From Cinnamomum chago (taxonomy: Eukaryota > Streptophyta > Magnoliopsida > Laurales > Lauraceae), in contig CP142452.1 in assembly GCA_038049695.1 (NCBI GenBank), positions 91,147,501 to 91,211,500 on the forward strand: DNA of 64,000 nucleotides, written 5' to 3'. This document shows, piece by piece, positions 23,301-36,675 of the stretch. Below the pieces are notes generated by a model that saw only the letters and a program-made list of their open reading frames with translations, made no database searches and was not told the origin of the DNA. The number at the start of each line of letters is the position of its first letter. Positions within the stretch are counted from its first letter, which is position 1. Both the position numbers and the translations under genes were made by a program.

Positions 23301-25454
23301 TATTGCGGGAGTAGCAGTACTGCCACTGGTTATAATGCCTCTCACTCAGTGCCAATTAATAGATTTGATGACTGCATATTTTTCTCAGTGTTTACCATGT
23401 TTTATTATTAATGCTTGAAAAAATATGGTTTTTTTTTAGTCATATTAAGGCACTTGATCAGAGTAAACTTCTGCAATAGTGCGGGTGAGAGCCACCGTAG
23501 AATTGGCCGTGCCTCTATATCCGTATGTAATGGTTTTGATCACTGATGAAAGTGAACAATCACGAGTGATACAAATGAAATGGGAACCAATCAGACAGCT
23601 GGAATTATCCTCTGTTGGTGGTTGTTGTGGTATACTGGGTCCTCCATGGATTCTATCATTTGAATTACTGGATCACTATAAGGTCGACCCTACACGTGCG
23701 TTTTTTAATGGGCCAAGTGCTGTTCATTGTGCCAAGCAAATGCTCAAGATCAAATTTTGTGTTCATCTTAATTTCTAGTCTTGCTACTGTTTGTTGACTT
23801 AGAAGATGATAGTCTTGTAATGTCTTGATAATGGAAAGTTTAGTCCATGAACTCTTGCTACAATGACGTATCAAGTTTTTATTCTTTAATACTATCCACT
23901 AACCTTTTATTTTAATTGTCAAGTTTAAAACCATTAAAGCATGCGGATACCTAGTGCTAGTGCCTATTTATGTGGGTTATTTGCTCAACTGTTGTTAATT
24001 TCTTTTTTCTTTTTTCTTTTTTGCCAGTGCTGGTGTTTCCATAGGCCTCCTAGATTTCATTTCTTCCTATTAACTACAACTCTGATTGTGCAGAATCATC
24101 AAGATTATTATATCCTAAATTAAATCAAGAGATGATGGCAATGTTATTGGTTGCTAGAATCATTAGTGTTTAAATTGAACCAGGCATTCTGTTTGACACT
24201 TTCTTCAGCTATAAAAATTAGGTCTTTACTTTGAAAAGGGAGCTTTGATTCTCTCCATTGTAGGCCAAACTCTGTTGAATCTTATGAATGTGTTTTTAAG
24301 GGTTTGCATTATTATTTTCATGTTGTGATTTCCTGTTCATTTGCCTGATCTTGGTTCTTGGTGGTTCAGGATTTTCAAGTCATTGGTGGGAAATATGGCT
24401 GAAGATGAGAGTTGGCACCTGTTGTCCATGTTACATGGAAGTGCATCTCCTAATTTGGCAAAATATAGTCATGGTTATTGTCAGAGATTTGAGCTGATGG
24501 ATTGTGTAGACACCAACTGCTTCTATATTGGCCTTTCCCTTGCCAGTAGTAGTTGCAATTCCACTGTGCACCTTGAGATGGAGGTTTTGAAGGTGGTGCA
24601 AGTTCTGATCCTGGATCAATTTGCATGTAAGTAGGTTTTTTCTCCTACCCTCACTTGCAGATGCATCTAGTTGGTACTGCATGATTACTTTTGTCACCTT
24701 ACGGGTTATTGAATTATCATGCATAGATGCATTTAGATGACCAGGTCCTTTCACTCTTCTTCTGAATGCTAACCCATGTCATTCATGAAAATAAGGTTTG
24801 GTACGTTGGGATGAGCTCTTGTTTGGAAACTGAGTTTTAGGGAGTCCACAGCAATGCAATAAGAAAGCTAGAACTGTCACTGTGGTGGCTGACTGGTGCT
24901 AGCATGCACTGCTTGGTTTATTTGCTAAATGTACATGTGGATGCCCAGCTATTGTTATGTGGTTACCAAACCCATTCTAAGATTTTCAGTTTCAGAACAT
25001 GGTTGACCGTGAGCCTGTCTGGTGCTGTTGTTTTCTTTGCTGTACCAAATGCTTATCAACTGAGTTATGCTAGGTCAATGATGGCTATTTGCTAGAATGC
25101 AATTGAGTTAAAAAAAAAAAAAATTTATTTGGTAGATAGCTATTTATGAAAATACATCATCAGTGAAAGTTGCTAGCCTTCATTGATAAAGTATTAGAAA
25201 CTGTTAGCAGTTCGCAGTTACTATCAGCTAGCTATCAATGTCTAGTGAGGTTGATATTTTATAAATATATAATCCAGCAAGCCTGCCCTTGTGATTGTGA
25301 TGGGCGCTACTTACCTGCTACATATATTTTATTCAACCTTTTGTTTTGGTGATAAAAATTTCATTCAAGTTTGCTTTTTAATTATCATATGCTGAGGACC
25401 AGCTGTCTGAATTACAGCTATAAAATCAACATGCCTGAGCCATGCAGCTCCAAA
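20304..25454. other. 5-kb gene-free region
   Basis: No recognised coding region. Frames at 23479-23778 and 24341-24634 (about 100 codons each) have no domain I know and no convincing splice partners. A GT-rich patch lies at 22895-23031, and long A/T runs occur at 21670-21688 and 25110-25122. Confidence 0.45.
22895..23031 (+). repeat. GT-rich low-complexity tract
   Basis: Interrupted GTGTGT/GTGTGC/GGTGGG words extend for about 135 bases. The opposite-strand frame (His/Thr-rich) at 22776-23042 is an artefact of the CA repeat. Confidence 0.75.
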
Positions 25455-25630
25455 GAGCAAGGGAAGAAACTGGAAACAGAAACAGCTAATACAGATCTTA
25501 ACACTAGTGAAGAACAAGAAAAGGAACAGGAAACATAAATAGCTAAATACAGATCTTTACATTACCGAAGAACAAGAAAAGAAACAGGAAACAGAAATAG
25601 CTAATACAGATCTTAAATCTTAACATTACC
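25455..25630 (+). repeat. Minisatellite, about 3 x 58-64 bp
   Basis: Units starting near 25455, 25509 and 25567 share GAAGAACAAGAAAAG(G/A)AACA and AATACAGATCTT. A partial fourth unit follows at 25631. They differ by small indels. Confidence 0.75.
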
Positions 25631-26725
25631 GAATGACAAAACAATTGACAAACATCTGGAAGAATGGGGTAGTGAATGAACTACCATTAGAGGGCAAATG
25701 AATGGGCTCCAAATTTAGTAGGATATCATTCTTGATCTAATACACTTGCAAGCAGGGACATGTTTTTTTTTTAACATCCATTTAGACATCTTTTTTTTTG
25801 GTACCCCCTCATCCAGGAAGTAGGTAGCATAAGCAAGTGAAGAAAAAATATCTACAGTATAAATGTGGACGGTTTTCTCTACCTTTCTCATCCAGTGGGG
25901 CCCTAGGGGTAGAATGGATGTGGTGTTGGGAAAATTTATGACTTCTATCCCTCTGTTTAGGACCTTGAGCATTGAAAGCATGTACACAAATTTATTTGAA
26001 AACAACCCATACAATGCACCGAATGCTATACAAGGAAGAGGTTATTTGATGATGGATAAGTTGGGGTGGCTCCAAAAAGATGGAAGTATGACTTCTTTCA
26101 AGATAGAAGTATCATACACCAACTTGTGAAATATAGCTATGATAAAACTCACCTACTGATGTTAAATATGGCGGGGTCACTTGTAGTTGGAACTTTATGG
26201 CCCAATGAAGTAAATAAAATCTCGATGGGCCCATCTAATGATGAAATTATTGTGGAAATGATAAATGATGAACAAGTTTTAGTGGTTCGTTCACTTTGTT
26301 TTCTTCATTGGATTGGATTCATCATCAACCTCGGTTTCCATCATCTAGGTGATTCCAATGTGATTTTCATCCAGTGAGCTTATCATGATTGAATTGTTGA
26401 TGAGCCCTTATTGTCTTTGTTTGCTTTTTACTGTTAAGGATTTCTCTACATATTGTAAAATGGTTGTTGAGAAGGGAGAATTTTGGTCATAAGAAAAAGC
26501 TAACACCGCAATTTTGGAATGGTATATGTAGATAAATTAGGTTAGCATGCTGAACACTGGGTGGAATTTCAGCCGAACCTTCCTCCATTTCAAATATCTA
26601 CTTAGAATTTGGGGGCTTTTGAATGTGGAGAAAAAGCAAGTGGAGAACAATGTGAATGCTTAAAAATTTGGACCCTTGATTCAGAAAATCTCAGTGAAAC
26701 ATTTTTGGCAAATGGTTTGAAATTA

Positions 26726-27015
26726 GGGCCTGTTTGTTTGATTGCTATTGAATTTCTGGGAGTTTTCAGCATTGCCCATCATCATAAGGGCAAGAATTGG
26801 AGCAGTTAAGGTGAAGGTCAACAGAAGGGCCATCAAATAGTGTCTTTCCTTGGTAGGAGATGCTTACCTAGCTCACCTTGGTAAACCAATTTCTGAAAAT
26901 GTTAAGGTCACTTCATTCATCCCTCTCGGTGAGAACTCACTTTACTATATATTCTGAGGAATTACCAAAAAAAAAGTGTTCCAAGCAATTTAATACAAAG
27001 CAGGCAAACAAGCCC
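26726..27015. mobile_element. Candidate Tourist-like MITE
   Basis: GGGCCTGTTTGTTTGATTGC at the left corresponds to the inverse of GGCAAACAAGCCC at the right, with several mismatches, enclosing 290 bp. These ends resemble Tourist or hAT MITE ends. The immediate flanks (TTA and ATT) do not form a matching duplication, so the call is tentative. Confidence 0.4.
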
Positions 27016-30000
27016 ATTGTACAATGAAGGTAGAAATATGGGGTGCTAGTTTTGATCAATTATGAAGGTGTGAGATTAAAATAACTTAAAACTACAATGT
27101 AACATATCCGGAAATTTAAATTCAAATGGGAGGTCGGAGTGAAGACATGGCAAATAGAATTGCAGCGTTGTGTGTGGGCAAGGTTGACATATATAGATTA
27201 GATTAGTGAATTGTTTCGTGATCGTCAAATACCTCCTCAATTAAAACAATCATCTTATAAGATGACAGATATAGATTTGCATGATTTATGAAGCTAAACA
27301 AAAAGTATACACAGATAAGATGCATCTGGGAATTTTGAGTTTATAATTAAGCGGTAGAGTAAACGTGTGGTAGTCTGGCTATCACTATCATCATCATCAT
27401 CATTATCTCCATCATTATCATAATCAGAAGATGCTTATTCCATTAACCCGTATTGGCTGAAAGAGTTTTTCTAAAAAAAAAAAAAATTCTTCTTCTTTTA
27501 GATGGTCTGTTGTACTTCTCCATCTCTGTTCCATTATTTTAAGCTCATTTTATGGAAAGCACATTTTCTAGAAAATCTGAATATGCCGTATGTGATTAAT
27601 TGGCAGATGAACCCCATAATTGATGCTGACTCTTATCGGCCGATTGTTTGCATCCAACAAAGAATTATTAAAGAGGTGAGGATTGAAGGACTTAAGGTGT
27701 AGACCTTGTCTTTCTTGGGTTTTGAAATGGGTGTTTCTTTTTTTTTTAATCTCTCCTTAATTTATTTTTCATTAAAGGAGAGATTATGTGATAACCATTT
27801 ATGAACATTCACCCTTGTTTCTTAAATTTCAACCACTTTTAGAAGTACATTTCTTGTAATTCTTAAAAATTCAATTCCATGCAAACATAAAAGATTACTG
27901 AATTGAAGAATTTTTTTTTTTTTTTTTTAACACGATGATGATGATGATGATCATCAAAGTTTTATCCCATTTTTTGTGGAATTGTATTAGCAACTGAGAA
28001 CAAAATACAAGGGTCACGAAAGGACGAATAGGTCAAGATAACACCAATATTTTCTTTGAGCTCCCCATCGACGGTGGGCCATGAGTTCATGCCTTTAGTC
28101 CACCTATAAAATTTGCTTGGTTGAGATTGTCTGAGGTGTGTCCTACCAATGAATGCATCAGGTGCATGTGTGCAGGCCCGCAGTTTTCTACTTAGCCTCA
28201 TGTAGATCATGTTTTCATACATGGGAAAATATCAATCATCTAACTACTCAGTTACAATGATGAGCTTGAATGGGGCATGGAAACCGGAAACTCCTTTCCT
28301 TATCTAGGGTTGATTATCCTCTCAACATCCAGATGGTTTGGTAATTTGCAGGTCATTGTATGAGTTGTACATTTAATGTCACTTCCATCAATTCAACTAA
28401 CTCCATTTGTCTTATTAGGGGTCTGATGATGACTCAAACTTCCCATGTGATCATCTTACCTTAAAATACGACCTATCACGTGATACTCACGTGCTAGAAA
28501 GAGACCCCCATCCATCTGTCATTCCCAATTCTCATCTCAAACAATGTAAGAACAATTAAACTTTATCGAAAGAGAAAGTATAGATAGAGGGATGTTTTCA
28601 TGTGAAAACATTCAGTTAAGAGGGGTCCAAAAGAAAGAAATCTGAGAAGGGAAGTTGTAAAACATGAGGGTGAGGGTGGAGTTGACCCTCTTTAATAATT
28701 AAGTTAGACAATACCAAATAGTTTCCTTACAAAAGAGTCGAATTGAAAAGGCTCTATGAGGCTCCACTCTATTTTAATTAGATCATATTTACCAAACAGG
28801 TGCTGAGTATAGATCTTTTCCTACTACAACTGGGAGTTGGAGGGGGTCTTATTACCAACTTGAGTCTTGCACCAAAGTTCTTCTGCGGGTCAAGTTTGGT
28901 TGGGATCCATGGTGTACCCTATTCAGGGATGGAATTGGAACCCGACCCGGAATCTAGGTTTGACGTGGATCGGATCCGTTTGATTAAACTAAAGAGCTCG
29001 ATCAGGCCACTACTGTTATACAGCTAAGCTCATTTAGATGTTCAAGTGATCAATCACATGCAAATGGTAATCATATCAAATGGCAAGTGAGGATAGAAAA
29101 TTCGATGCTCGTGTGACATGCAATATCCAATCATATGGAGAAGAAGGTCATGCCTGTATGTTTATTACATTACATAAAATCCGACAGATTGGCATGAATC
29201 AAGGGCACACCATACTATGGGCCTAGGCACTTGAACAATATAATAAGAAGACATGATAGGATTAAAATAAAGAAATTGATTAGAGAGTACTCAGCTAAAA
29301 CCACGGATCTAAGGAATTACTTGGGATTTGGAATTTGGGTATTGATGTGGCAACCCATGTAGGGTTACAGTATTATTGTTGTTATCTAAGAAGTTAGACC
29401 CTAGGTTTTTGTCATTGTCGCTGTTAGGCTACAGGTATAGTGTCAAATTTAAAGGACTGATTTTGACTCTCTTCCACCAAAATTTGCCGCTGATAAATCC
29501 TTAGAACAGGGGTCTCATTTATTTATTTTTCCGCTCTAGTAAATACTCAACCCATGCACGCATACAGATTACATAAGTCTGTAACCAACAAAGCAACAAT
29601 TGGGATAACAATCCGGGCTCATTCCTTTGAAAGAAAGTCTTCTTACCTCTGAACCATCTTGGGTTGGCATATTGCAGTCTTGTTGAATGGTTGAATTATT
29701 GATTCAATTTATTTATTTATTTTCTATGATGGGACATCATAATCACCATTATTATTAGCATGTTTACAGGTTCTTGTCAATATCTAATATTGCTGCTGTT
29801 GCTGTTGCTGTTGTTGTTGTTTTTTTCTTTCTTTCTTTTTGTGTCAATGCTTGAGTGTGGGTCAGGTCCATCCTCATGGTGTTAGTGCCTGTTGGGTTTG
29901 CTCTCTAGACCTTAATACACACATCGTCATCATAATCATCTTTCAAGGTTTTTTTTTTTTTTGTAACAACCATTGCATTCATATAGGATTTTGTCCTTTT

Positions 30001-30400
30001 ATTTATTTGAGACGACAAGTCTGGGAAACTTCAATTTAAACTAGCTTTTCTTGTGGCCGGGGTGTTGAAGATAAGCAGCACAGAGATGGGACAGGTTGTT
30101 ATATTAAAAATGGAGGAGTATATTAGGGATTGTGATATTTTCAAGATTATTGAGTTTACTAATAAAGTAACAGAAGGGGTCCACTCTACTCCTACAAGCA
30201 GACAAGGATGCTAACCTCTACAATCCAACCAACGATTTTACTTAAACCATTTTGTTGTTTTTCGTTTCCATTGGTGTCTTCTGATCACCTTCCATGGTCA
30301 TCATCTGAGCTCCTCATTTTCATGTGCTTGTTGTGTCTTTTTAGCCATGATCACATTATTCTTCAACTTATTTCTTCATCTGTTTAGAATAATAATTTCA

Positions 30401-30404
<4 letters not shown>
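27016..30404. other. Gene-free repeat-rich region
   Basis: No recognised gene. It holds (CAT)n tracts at 27388-27404 and 27936-27950, a 14-15-bp hairpin at 27748-27785 (AATCTCTCCTTAAT arms), and a (TTG)-rich tract followed by (TTTC)n at 29793-29840 that may be a LINE or SINE tail. Confidence 0.45.
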
Positions 30405-30455
<51 letters not shown>

Positions 30456-30468
30456 GTCTCTCTCTCTA
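30405..30468 (+). repeat. Compound microsatellite (TC)n(TA)n(TC)n
   Basis: About 13 TC units, then about 12 TA units to 30455, then a short TC run. It lies 130 bases upstream of the TRIM array. Confidence 0.95.
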
Positions 30469-30599
30469 GAAGCTCATAGGGACAAGAATGTTAAAGAAAG
30501 AAATTATACCAGCCACTCCCCTTAGTTGATAATATCAGATAAATATAATTAGAGTATTTGATGCAATCATAAATTTGTCATTGTATTGATAAGTATTAG

Positions 30600-31995
30600 T
30601 GTAAGATCCCACACTGCCTATGTGGCTGCCTAGAGACTGGGCTAGAAGTTATGACCCCCTTCTATTGCAGCATGAGGGCTTTTGGGACACCTACGGGCCA
30701 ACCCAGAAACAAAACCGTGCGGGTCAAAGGCCCAAAGCGGACAATATCAGGCTGGTGGGATGAGTCTATGATAGAATGGTATCAGACGACTCTCCTATAA
30801 GTGGTGGGATTTCTCACACGAAACCTTTTAAGATCCCCTCCTATTGTAGCATGAGGCCTTTTGAGATGCTTGCGAGCCAGCTCAGAAATAAAATCGTGCG
30901 GGTCAAAGGCCCAAAGCGGACAATATCACTATATCAGGCTGGTGGGACGGGTCTATAACAGAATGGTATCAGAGCTGAGGGCGGCTCTCCTCTAAGTGAT
31001 GGGGATTGTAAGATCCCACATCGCCCATGGGCTGCCTAGAGACTGGGCTATAAGTTAGGATCCCTTCCTATTGCAACATGAGGCCTTCTGGGACGCTCAC
31101 GGGCCAGCCCAGAAACAAAACCGTGTGGGTCAAAGGCCCAAAGCGGACAATATCAGGCTGGTGGGACGGGTTTGTGACGGAATATTGTAAGATCCCATTT
31201 CGCCCATGGGGCTGCCCAGAGACTGGGCTATAAGTTAGGACCCCCTTCTATTGCAGCATGAGGCCTTTTGGGACGCCTACGGGCCGGTCCAGAAACAAAA
31301 CCGTGCGGGTCAAAGGCCCAAAAATGACAATATCAGGCTGGTGGGATGGGTCTGTAACAGAATGGTATCAGAGCCAATGGCAGCTCTCCTCTGAGTGGTG
31401 GGGATTGTAAGATCCCACATCGCCCATGGGGCTGCCCAGAGATTGAGCTATAAGTTAGGACCCCCTTCCATTGCAGCATGAGGCCTTTTGGGACACCTGC
31501 GGGCTAGCTCAGAAACAAAATCGTGCAGGTCAAAGGCCCAAAGCGGACATTATCAGGCTGGTGGGACGGGTCTGTGACAAAATGGTATTAGAGCCAATGG
31601 CGGCTCTCCTCTGAGTGGTGAGGATTGTAAGATCCCACATCGCCCATGAGACTGCCCTCCTATTGCAGCATGAGGCATTTTGGGAGGCCTGCGCGCCAAC
31701 TCAGAAACAAAACCGTGTGGGTCAAAGGCCCAAAGCGAACAATATCATGCTGGTGGGACAGATCTGTGACATAATGGTATCAGTAATGGTATCAGTCCGG
31801 AGGGCGGCTCTCCTCTGAGTGGTTACAATCCCACATTGCCCATGGGGCTGCCCAGAGACTGAGCTATAAGTTAAGACCCCCTTCTATTGCAGCATGAGGC
31901 CTTTTGGGACGCTTGCGGGCCAGCCCAAAAACAAAACCATATGGGTCAACGGCCCAAAGCGGACAATATCCGGCTAGTGGGACGGGTCTGTGACA
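30600..31995 (+). mobile_element. Tandem TRIM retrotransposon array (7 LTRs, 6 internal segments)
   Basis: A 220-bp unit repeats. LTRs of about 174 bp begin TGTAAGATCCCACATCG and end GGTCTGTGACA (TG...CA). They are followed by a 46-bp internal region with TGGTATCAGAGC, the primer-binding site for plant initiator tRNA-Met, and a purine-rich GAGTGGTGGGGAT just before the next LTR. LTRs: 30600-30773, 30811-30960 (5' damaged), 31007-31179, 31186-31359, 31406-31579, 31626-31771 (28-bp deletion) and 31824-31995. The internal segment after LTR3 has collapsed to 6 bp (31180-31185). The one after LTR6 has a duplicated primer site. There is no gag-pol coding, so this is a terminal-repeat retrotransposon in miniature. 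The whole array is bracketed by one perfect 5-bp duplication, ATTAG (30595-30599 and 31996-32000). Confidence 0.88.
30777..30788 (+). promoter_or_regulatory. TRIM primer-binding site (first of the array)
   Basis: TGGTATCAGA begins three bases after the LTR end (30773), as expected for minus-strand priming by initiator tRNA-Met. Other copies start near 30963, 31362 and 31582, with a doubled copy near 31773-31795. Confidence 0.7.
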
Positions 31996-33119
31996 ATTAG
32001 TTAATTAAAATGTCTACCATAGGGTGAAAATAAATTGATCGTAGAGTTGAAAGAGATTAGAAGAGTTATTCGCGCTTGAGTTCAAAAAATAAATTTATCG
32101 CAAAAATCAGTTTGGCATTCACGGTGGGTGATCCATTCTTTCTATTTTTAAACATCAACCTCCATTTAATGATAAAATTAATCCTATCTATTTACCCAAG
32201 GATCTGTCTTCCGTCATCCTTATCAAAGTCTTCGCCCAACTATGTTGGGGTTGCTTGCCATCATTCAGGTCCATCTTTAGTTAAATTCTTGATAGATTGT
32301 ACTTCTTTAAATCTATATTGAATATTTCCATTCAGATTCTTTTCGGTCTACCCCTTTACTTTAAGGGGCCATGGACTAAGTATCGCTAACTACCATAAAT
32401 TGGCCTCTGATGATTGAACACTTGAATATAGCTCCCAATCTTCAACGATAAAATATGATCATGCTAGTATCATTTGATGTTTAATTTAATGTTAATATGT
32501 TGATCTAGCTAGGTGATGTATAGACGTCTCCTGACTGGCTTCATCTTCTCCTTAGACCTTAATCTGTCTTCAATCAGCCGTCTTTCATTATCAACTCATC
32601 TTCCAGCCTAGAATATTAAGATATAGGCTTTCCTTTGGTGAATCTTACATTGTAGCTATTTGAAAACTAATCTCTCTTTATGATAGAATCTTCATATGAT
32701 AGGCAATAGGAAACAAATGGACATATCTTTAATCTGAGGTTGTCTCTTGTAGACCATTCATTGCATTGCTGTATGTTTATCTACAGGCTAGAGAGTTTGT
32801 TGAAAACTTTTGGTTTGTCCTAGCCCCTGTTGTTGTTGTTGTTTTAAATCTTAACTCACAACATAATAGATCGGTTTAAAAGCTTTGTACAACGACCCAT
32901 TCCAACTACGGTCAAATTGGAGCTATGGAAATTGGCAGGGCACCTCTTTATTGATAAAAAAAAATGGATCAAAATAAGGAGGAAACAATAATAATAATAA
33001 TAAAGTTGCTCGTGGCTTCAAAAGCTATCAACAATTCTTGTTATGCTTTTACCAAAAAAAAAAAAAACGATTCTTGTTATGCAATTTTCGAGATTAGTCT
33101 GCCTAAAAAGAGAGACAAA

Positions 33120-33250
33120 AGCAGGTAACATGTCTCACTTCGTAGGAAGGGGACCTGGACATTCTTGCAACCCTATTGCTATAAAAACATCAGTGGGATC
33201 ACGCGTTTGAACTCCAAACTTCTTCAATGAATGACCCACTTTGCTATATC
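33120..33250 (-). mobile_element. Possible tRNA-derived SINE
   Basis: On the minus strand TAGCAAAGTGGG (33246-33235) fits a Pol III A box. GGAGTTCAAACGC (33215-33203), about 20-30 bases on, resembles a B box. No poly(A) tail or target duplication was found, so it may be an old fragment. Confidence 0.3.
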
Positions 33251-33609
33251 AACAAAGAAAATTTAAACCCAATTTGAGTTATTCGCAACATCAAATTGAT
33301 CACATTTAAAAACAATTAAAATAAGACAACAGACAAAGTCAAATCATTTGTTTAAATACGATTGATCTACATAGGAAATGAAAATGATTGGATAAGAAAA
33401 TCATTAATGATGAAAAGGCGAAGCAATGATTCCGATCAATTTGGATTTCAAATTTTGGCCCCTTCCCCCCAGAAAAAATCTGGACCAGCAAGTGATAATC
33501 ACCATTAATGTGTCCCCAACTGTCTTCAAATGAGTGATACAGGGATTTTCAATGGCCAAAGTGGTTGTTAAGCATTAGATGCTTCGGTCTTAGAGTAATT
33601 AGTTTGCAA

Positions 33610-33612
<3 letters not shown>

Positions 33613-33659
<47 letters not shown>
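33613..33659 (+). repeat. (GA)n microsatellite
   Basis: About 23 uninterrupted GA units. Confidence 0.97.
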
Positions 33660-33662
<3 letters not shown>

Positions 33663-36646
33663 ATGAGATTTGAGACCCTCTGGCATGCTTGGTTTTAGTT
33701 TAATTGATATAAGAATATTTCAAAGAATCCCCACCACATGCTTCTTGGGACCATCCTCCCAGGAACCTATAAGGAGATCCCTCCAGCTCCATGAGTGTTT
33801 TGAAAATGGTGAAGGCATGAAGTCGTCTTCTTCGACTCCACTTCTTCACAACGTTTTAAAGCCCTATACCCGAGAAAGAAAGTAGAGGATAATATATACA
33901 AGAACAATAATTTAATTTGCATGTTGGATTACAACCATCTTGCTTTAAAAAGGATGGAAGGATTGGGAGTAGAAAACTACTTCCAAAGAACATTACTTTC
34001 CTTGGGTAGTGGAAATGTCTTTGCTCAGTTTGAGGTTAGAAAAAAGTAAAGATATCCATGTCTTCTGATGCTGGAGTCCTTTCCAACATTTTGTGTTATG
34101 AATAGTAGTGGTGTCACAATTCTAATTTTTGGCTAAATCTTCATTTTATAAAGACCATGTAGAGATTTTATAAATTTAGTAGTGTTTGAGGTTATGGCTG
34201 ACTTAGCACGCACTGGAGGAGTTGAGCCTGTGGTACTACATAGATATATGGATATTACAAGGATTATTCCTTTCTTAGTTTGGTCATTATTGTTTTCATA
34301 TTTTATTAGCACTCTTATTTTGCAAGTATGCTCTTTTGTTATATACATGAGTTACGCTACAAAACTCCCCGACCATTTTTTTCACAAAAAACCGCCCATC
34401 TTTTAGCAATGAAAGTGTGACACATGTAATCAATAATAAACATTTCCGATTCTCTATCTTAAACATTCTCATACAACGGTTGATCTTTTTAGATTTTCTT
34501 AAAATACTACTAACAAATCATTCACTATTAGATAGAGGTGGAAACTCCGGCCCTTTTGAGTTAGGAGAGTTTTTGAGAATTTCTCTCTCTTCTCTCTCTC
34601 TCTCTATATATATATATTGGTGAGTGTAGTTTAGTAGAACACTTAAAATATAATATGCAGAGTTTATTTGTATTCCCACTTTCCCCTCTTCATTTCTCCC
34701 TCAACAAGTAGATTTTCTCAAGACACAGTCAGGAAAGTCACATAAAGTGTATTAGGTTTCATGAGTTTATCAATAATTTGTAAAAGAATAATTTTAAAAT
34801 AGGAAATGGCATAAAATTTTCATGAGATTGTGTATGGAATTTAGGCTCAAGGAACGTGAATAGTAGCCTCGTGCATCAATGCATGTAGTTTGTACATTTT
34901 TCTTTTGTAGAAGTGTAGCTTCTACTGTAAATCTTCATTTTATATGCTTCCAAAGGTTGTACCTTTGGACAATTCTTATTGGAGAATTCCAAATACTTCC
35001 AACACAAATTTTACCAATAGAATTCATCAAGGTGAAATTGTGCATGAAAAGGATTTCTATTTTCATAAACGAGGAATCATACATTCCTACCCTTTATATA
35101 GAAAATCATCCTTTTTATCGAGAAAAAAACAATGAATTTTTTTCTTTTGTGTGAGGAAAACTTGTTGTAACAAATGACCGAAAAAAGAGTTGCAAAGAAA
35201 ATTCAAACAATTTTTCTCTCGACCATGGATTCATCTCGTTGCATAAATGCACTTTAAAATTTAAATGCAGATTTCGAAGGGCCTATTTATTTGCATTAAT
35301 TACATATCAATTTGATAATATAAAGTTATGGTAAAAGGAACTCCAATGAACAATTATTAAAGAGGTGAGGGGCGAAATATACGAAGCAAGTAGATGGGAT
35401 TTTGACTTTTTTAGGGTTTGAATTATTAGGTTAATTGAATATTACAAATTATATTGCATGTACTGACCATCATTAACCACAAGTTATTTTGAGCGGTTTG
35501 GATATTAAATTGATGGCCCACTAAGGATTTCAAAACGCTCATGGGAAGCATGAGTGAGGCAATTAGAGAGTCTATACTATCTGCATCATTATATCATCAA
35601 CACCTTCACCGTGTACTTTCATGACTTGATGAGTGGATCCCAAAGATGTTCTCTCAACCATCCATGTGTAACTGCAACATTGTGGCCATCAAAGGATCAT
35701 ACCTAACCAATCAATGGGCATTCATTAGTTAATTATAGGTTCATTGGCTTAGATTTGATTAATCTCATAGGATAGGAGCTCATCTTTGATTGGAGGGAGA
35801 TATAGTTCTCAATGTTAAAATAAGGAGAAAAAGATTATTTTGAGCAATTCCACTTCATTATAGTGAACTCTAGGATTTTTTTATTTTCATTGCGCTCAGA
35901 AAGTTGTTGGAAATTGTATCATGAAAAATGTTAGGGTATTCAAAATTTATGGTTTCTTTGAATATTATTGAGAAAATACACAAATACTGAATTAATTTTT
36001 AAGTAATTATAATAAATTCTCAATAAAAATAAAATATTATAACTGGACCATCGTATGCCCCTGCGAGAAAATCTTGGCTCTGCCGCTGCTTATGATGGTA
36101 AAAGGAAGGATGAAGTTGTAACCGGTTGGATTCATAGCCCACAGTAAGTAGTGAAATTTTAGGATTGATGTCAATCGAGCCAATATTTTGTAGTTGACCC
36201 GTGGTTTAATTGGTAGAATTCAATATATCATATGCTTATTGGACCTTTTCTCGACTATCAAAATTTCAAATTCTCCAGGCCATCGGCTATAGTAGAATAA
36301 CAAAAGAAATTGGTTTCTAACTATGGCTTAGCTGGTTGGTCGCATCAAACACCCCAATTTAATTATAAATAACGGTGCATGAGTTGGAGTTTAAAAAAAT
36401 TAAATAATAAAATCTGCATAAAATAACTAAAATAGTGTATAAAAAACCCAACTTCTGAAAGGTCAAATATTTTTTTGAAATAGACATTTGAGGAATTCTA
36501 ATAATGGAGTTTCTCACAAGAATTTTAGAGAATCTTTAAATTCTTCAAACATAAATACTTTAAAGTACTGCTACCAAATAGACTCTTAGGGCACATTTGC
36601 CCAAGCAAGTTTCAAAAGAAAGGGAAGGTATGTATGTTCTATGTGT

Positions 36647-36675
36647 TTCTTCTTCTTCTTCTTCTTCTTCTTCTT
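36647..36675 (+). repeat. (TTC)n microsatellite
   Basis: About nine TTC units in AT-rich sequence. Confidence 0.9.

Noticed and set aside
30600-31995. CRISPR-like or rRNA-spacer-like tandem repeats
   Set aside because: The unit has LTR, iMet primer site, purine tract and a 5-bp target duplication, so a TRIM array explains it fully. Repeat length is also wrong for CRISPR.
34182-34406. 74-aa frame starting with a protein-like MADLARTGGVEP
   Set aside because: The rest is hydrophobic, AT-driven sequence; I could not tie the short start to any family, and an opposite-strand frame overlaps it.
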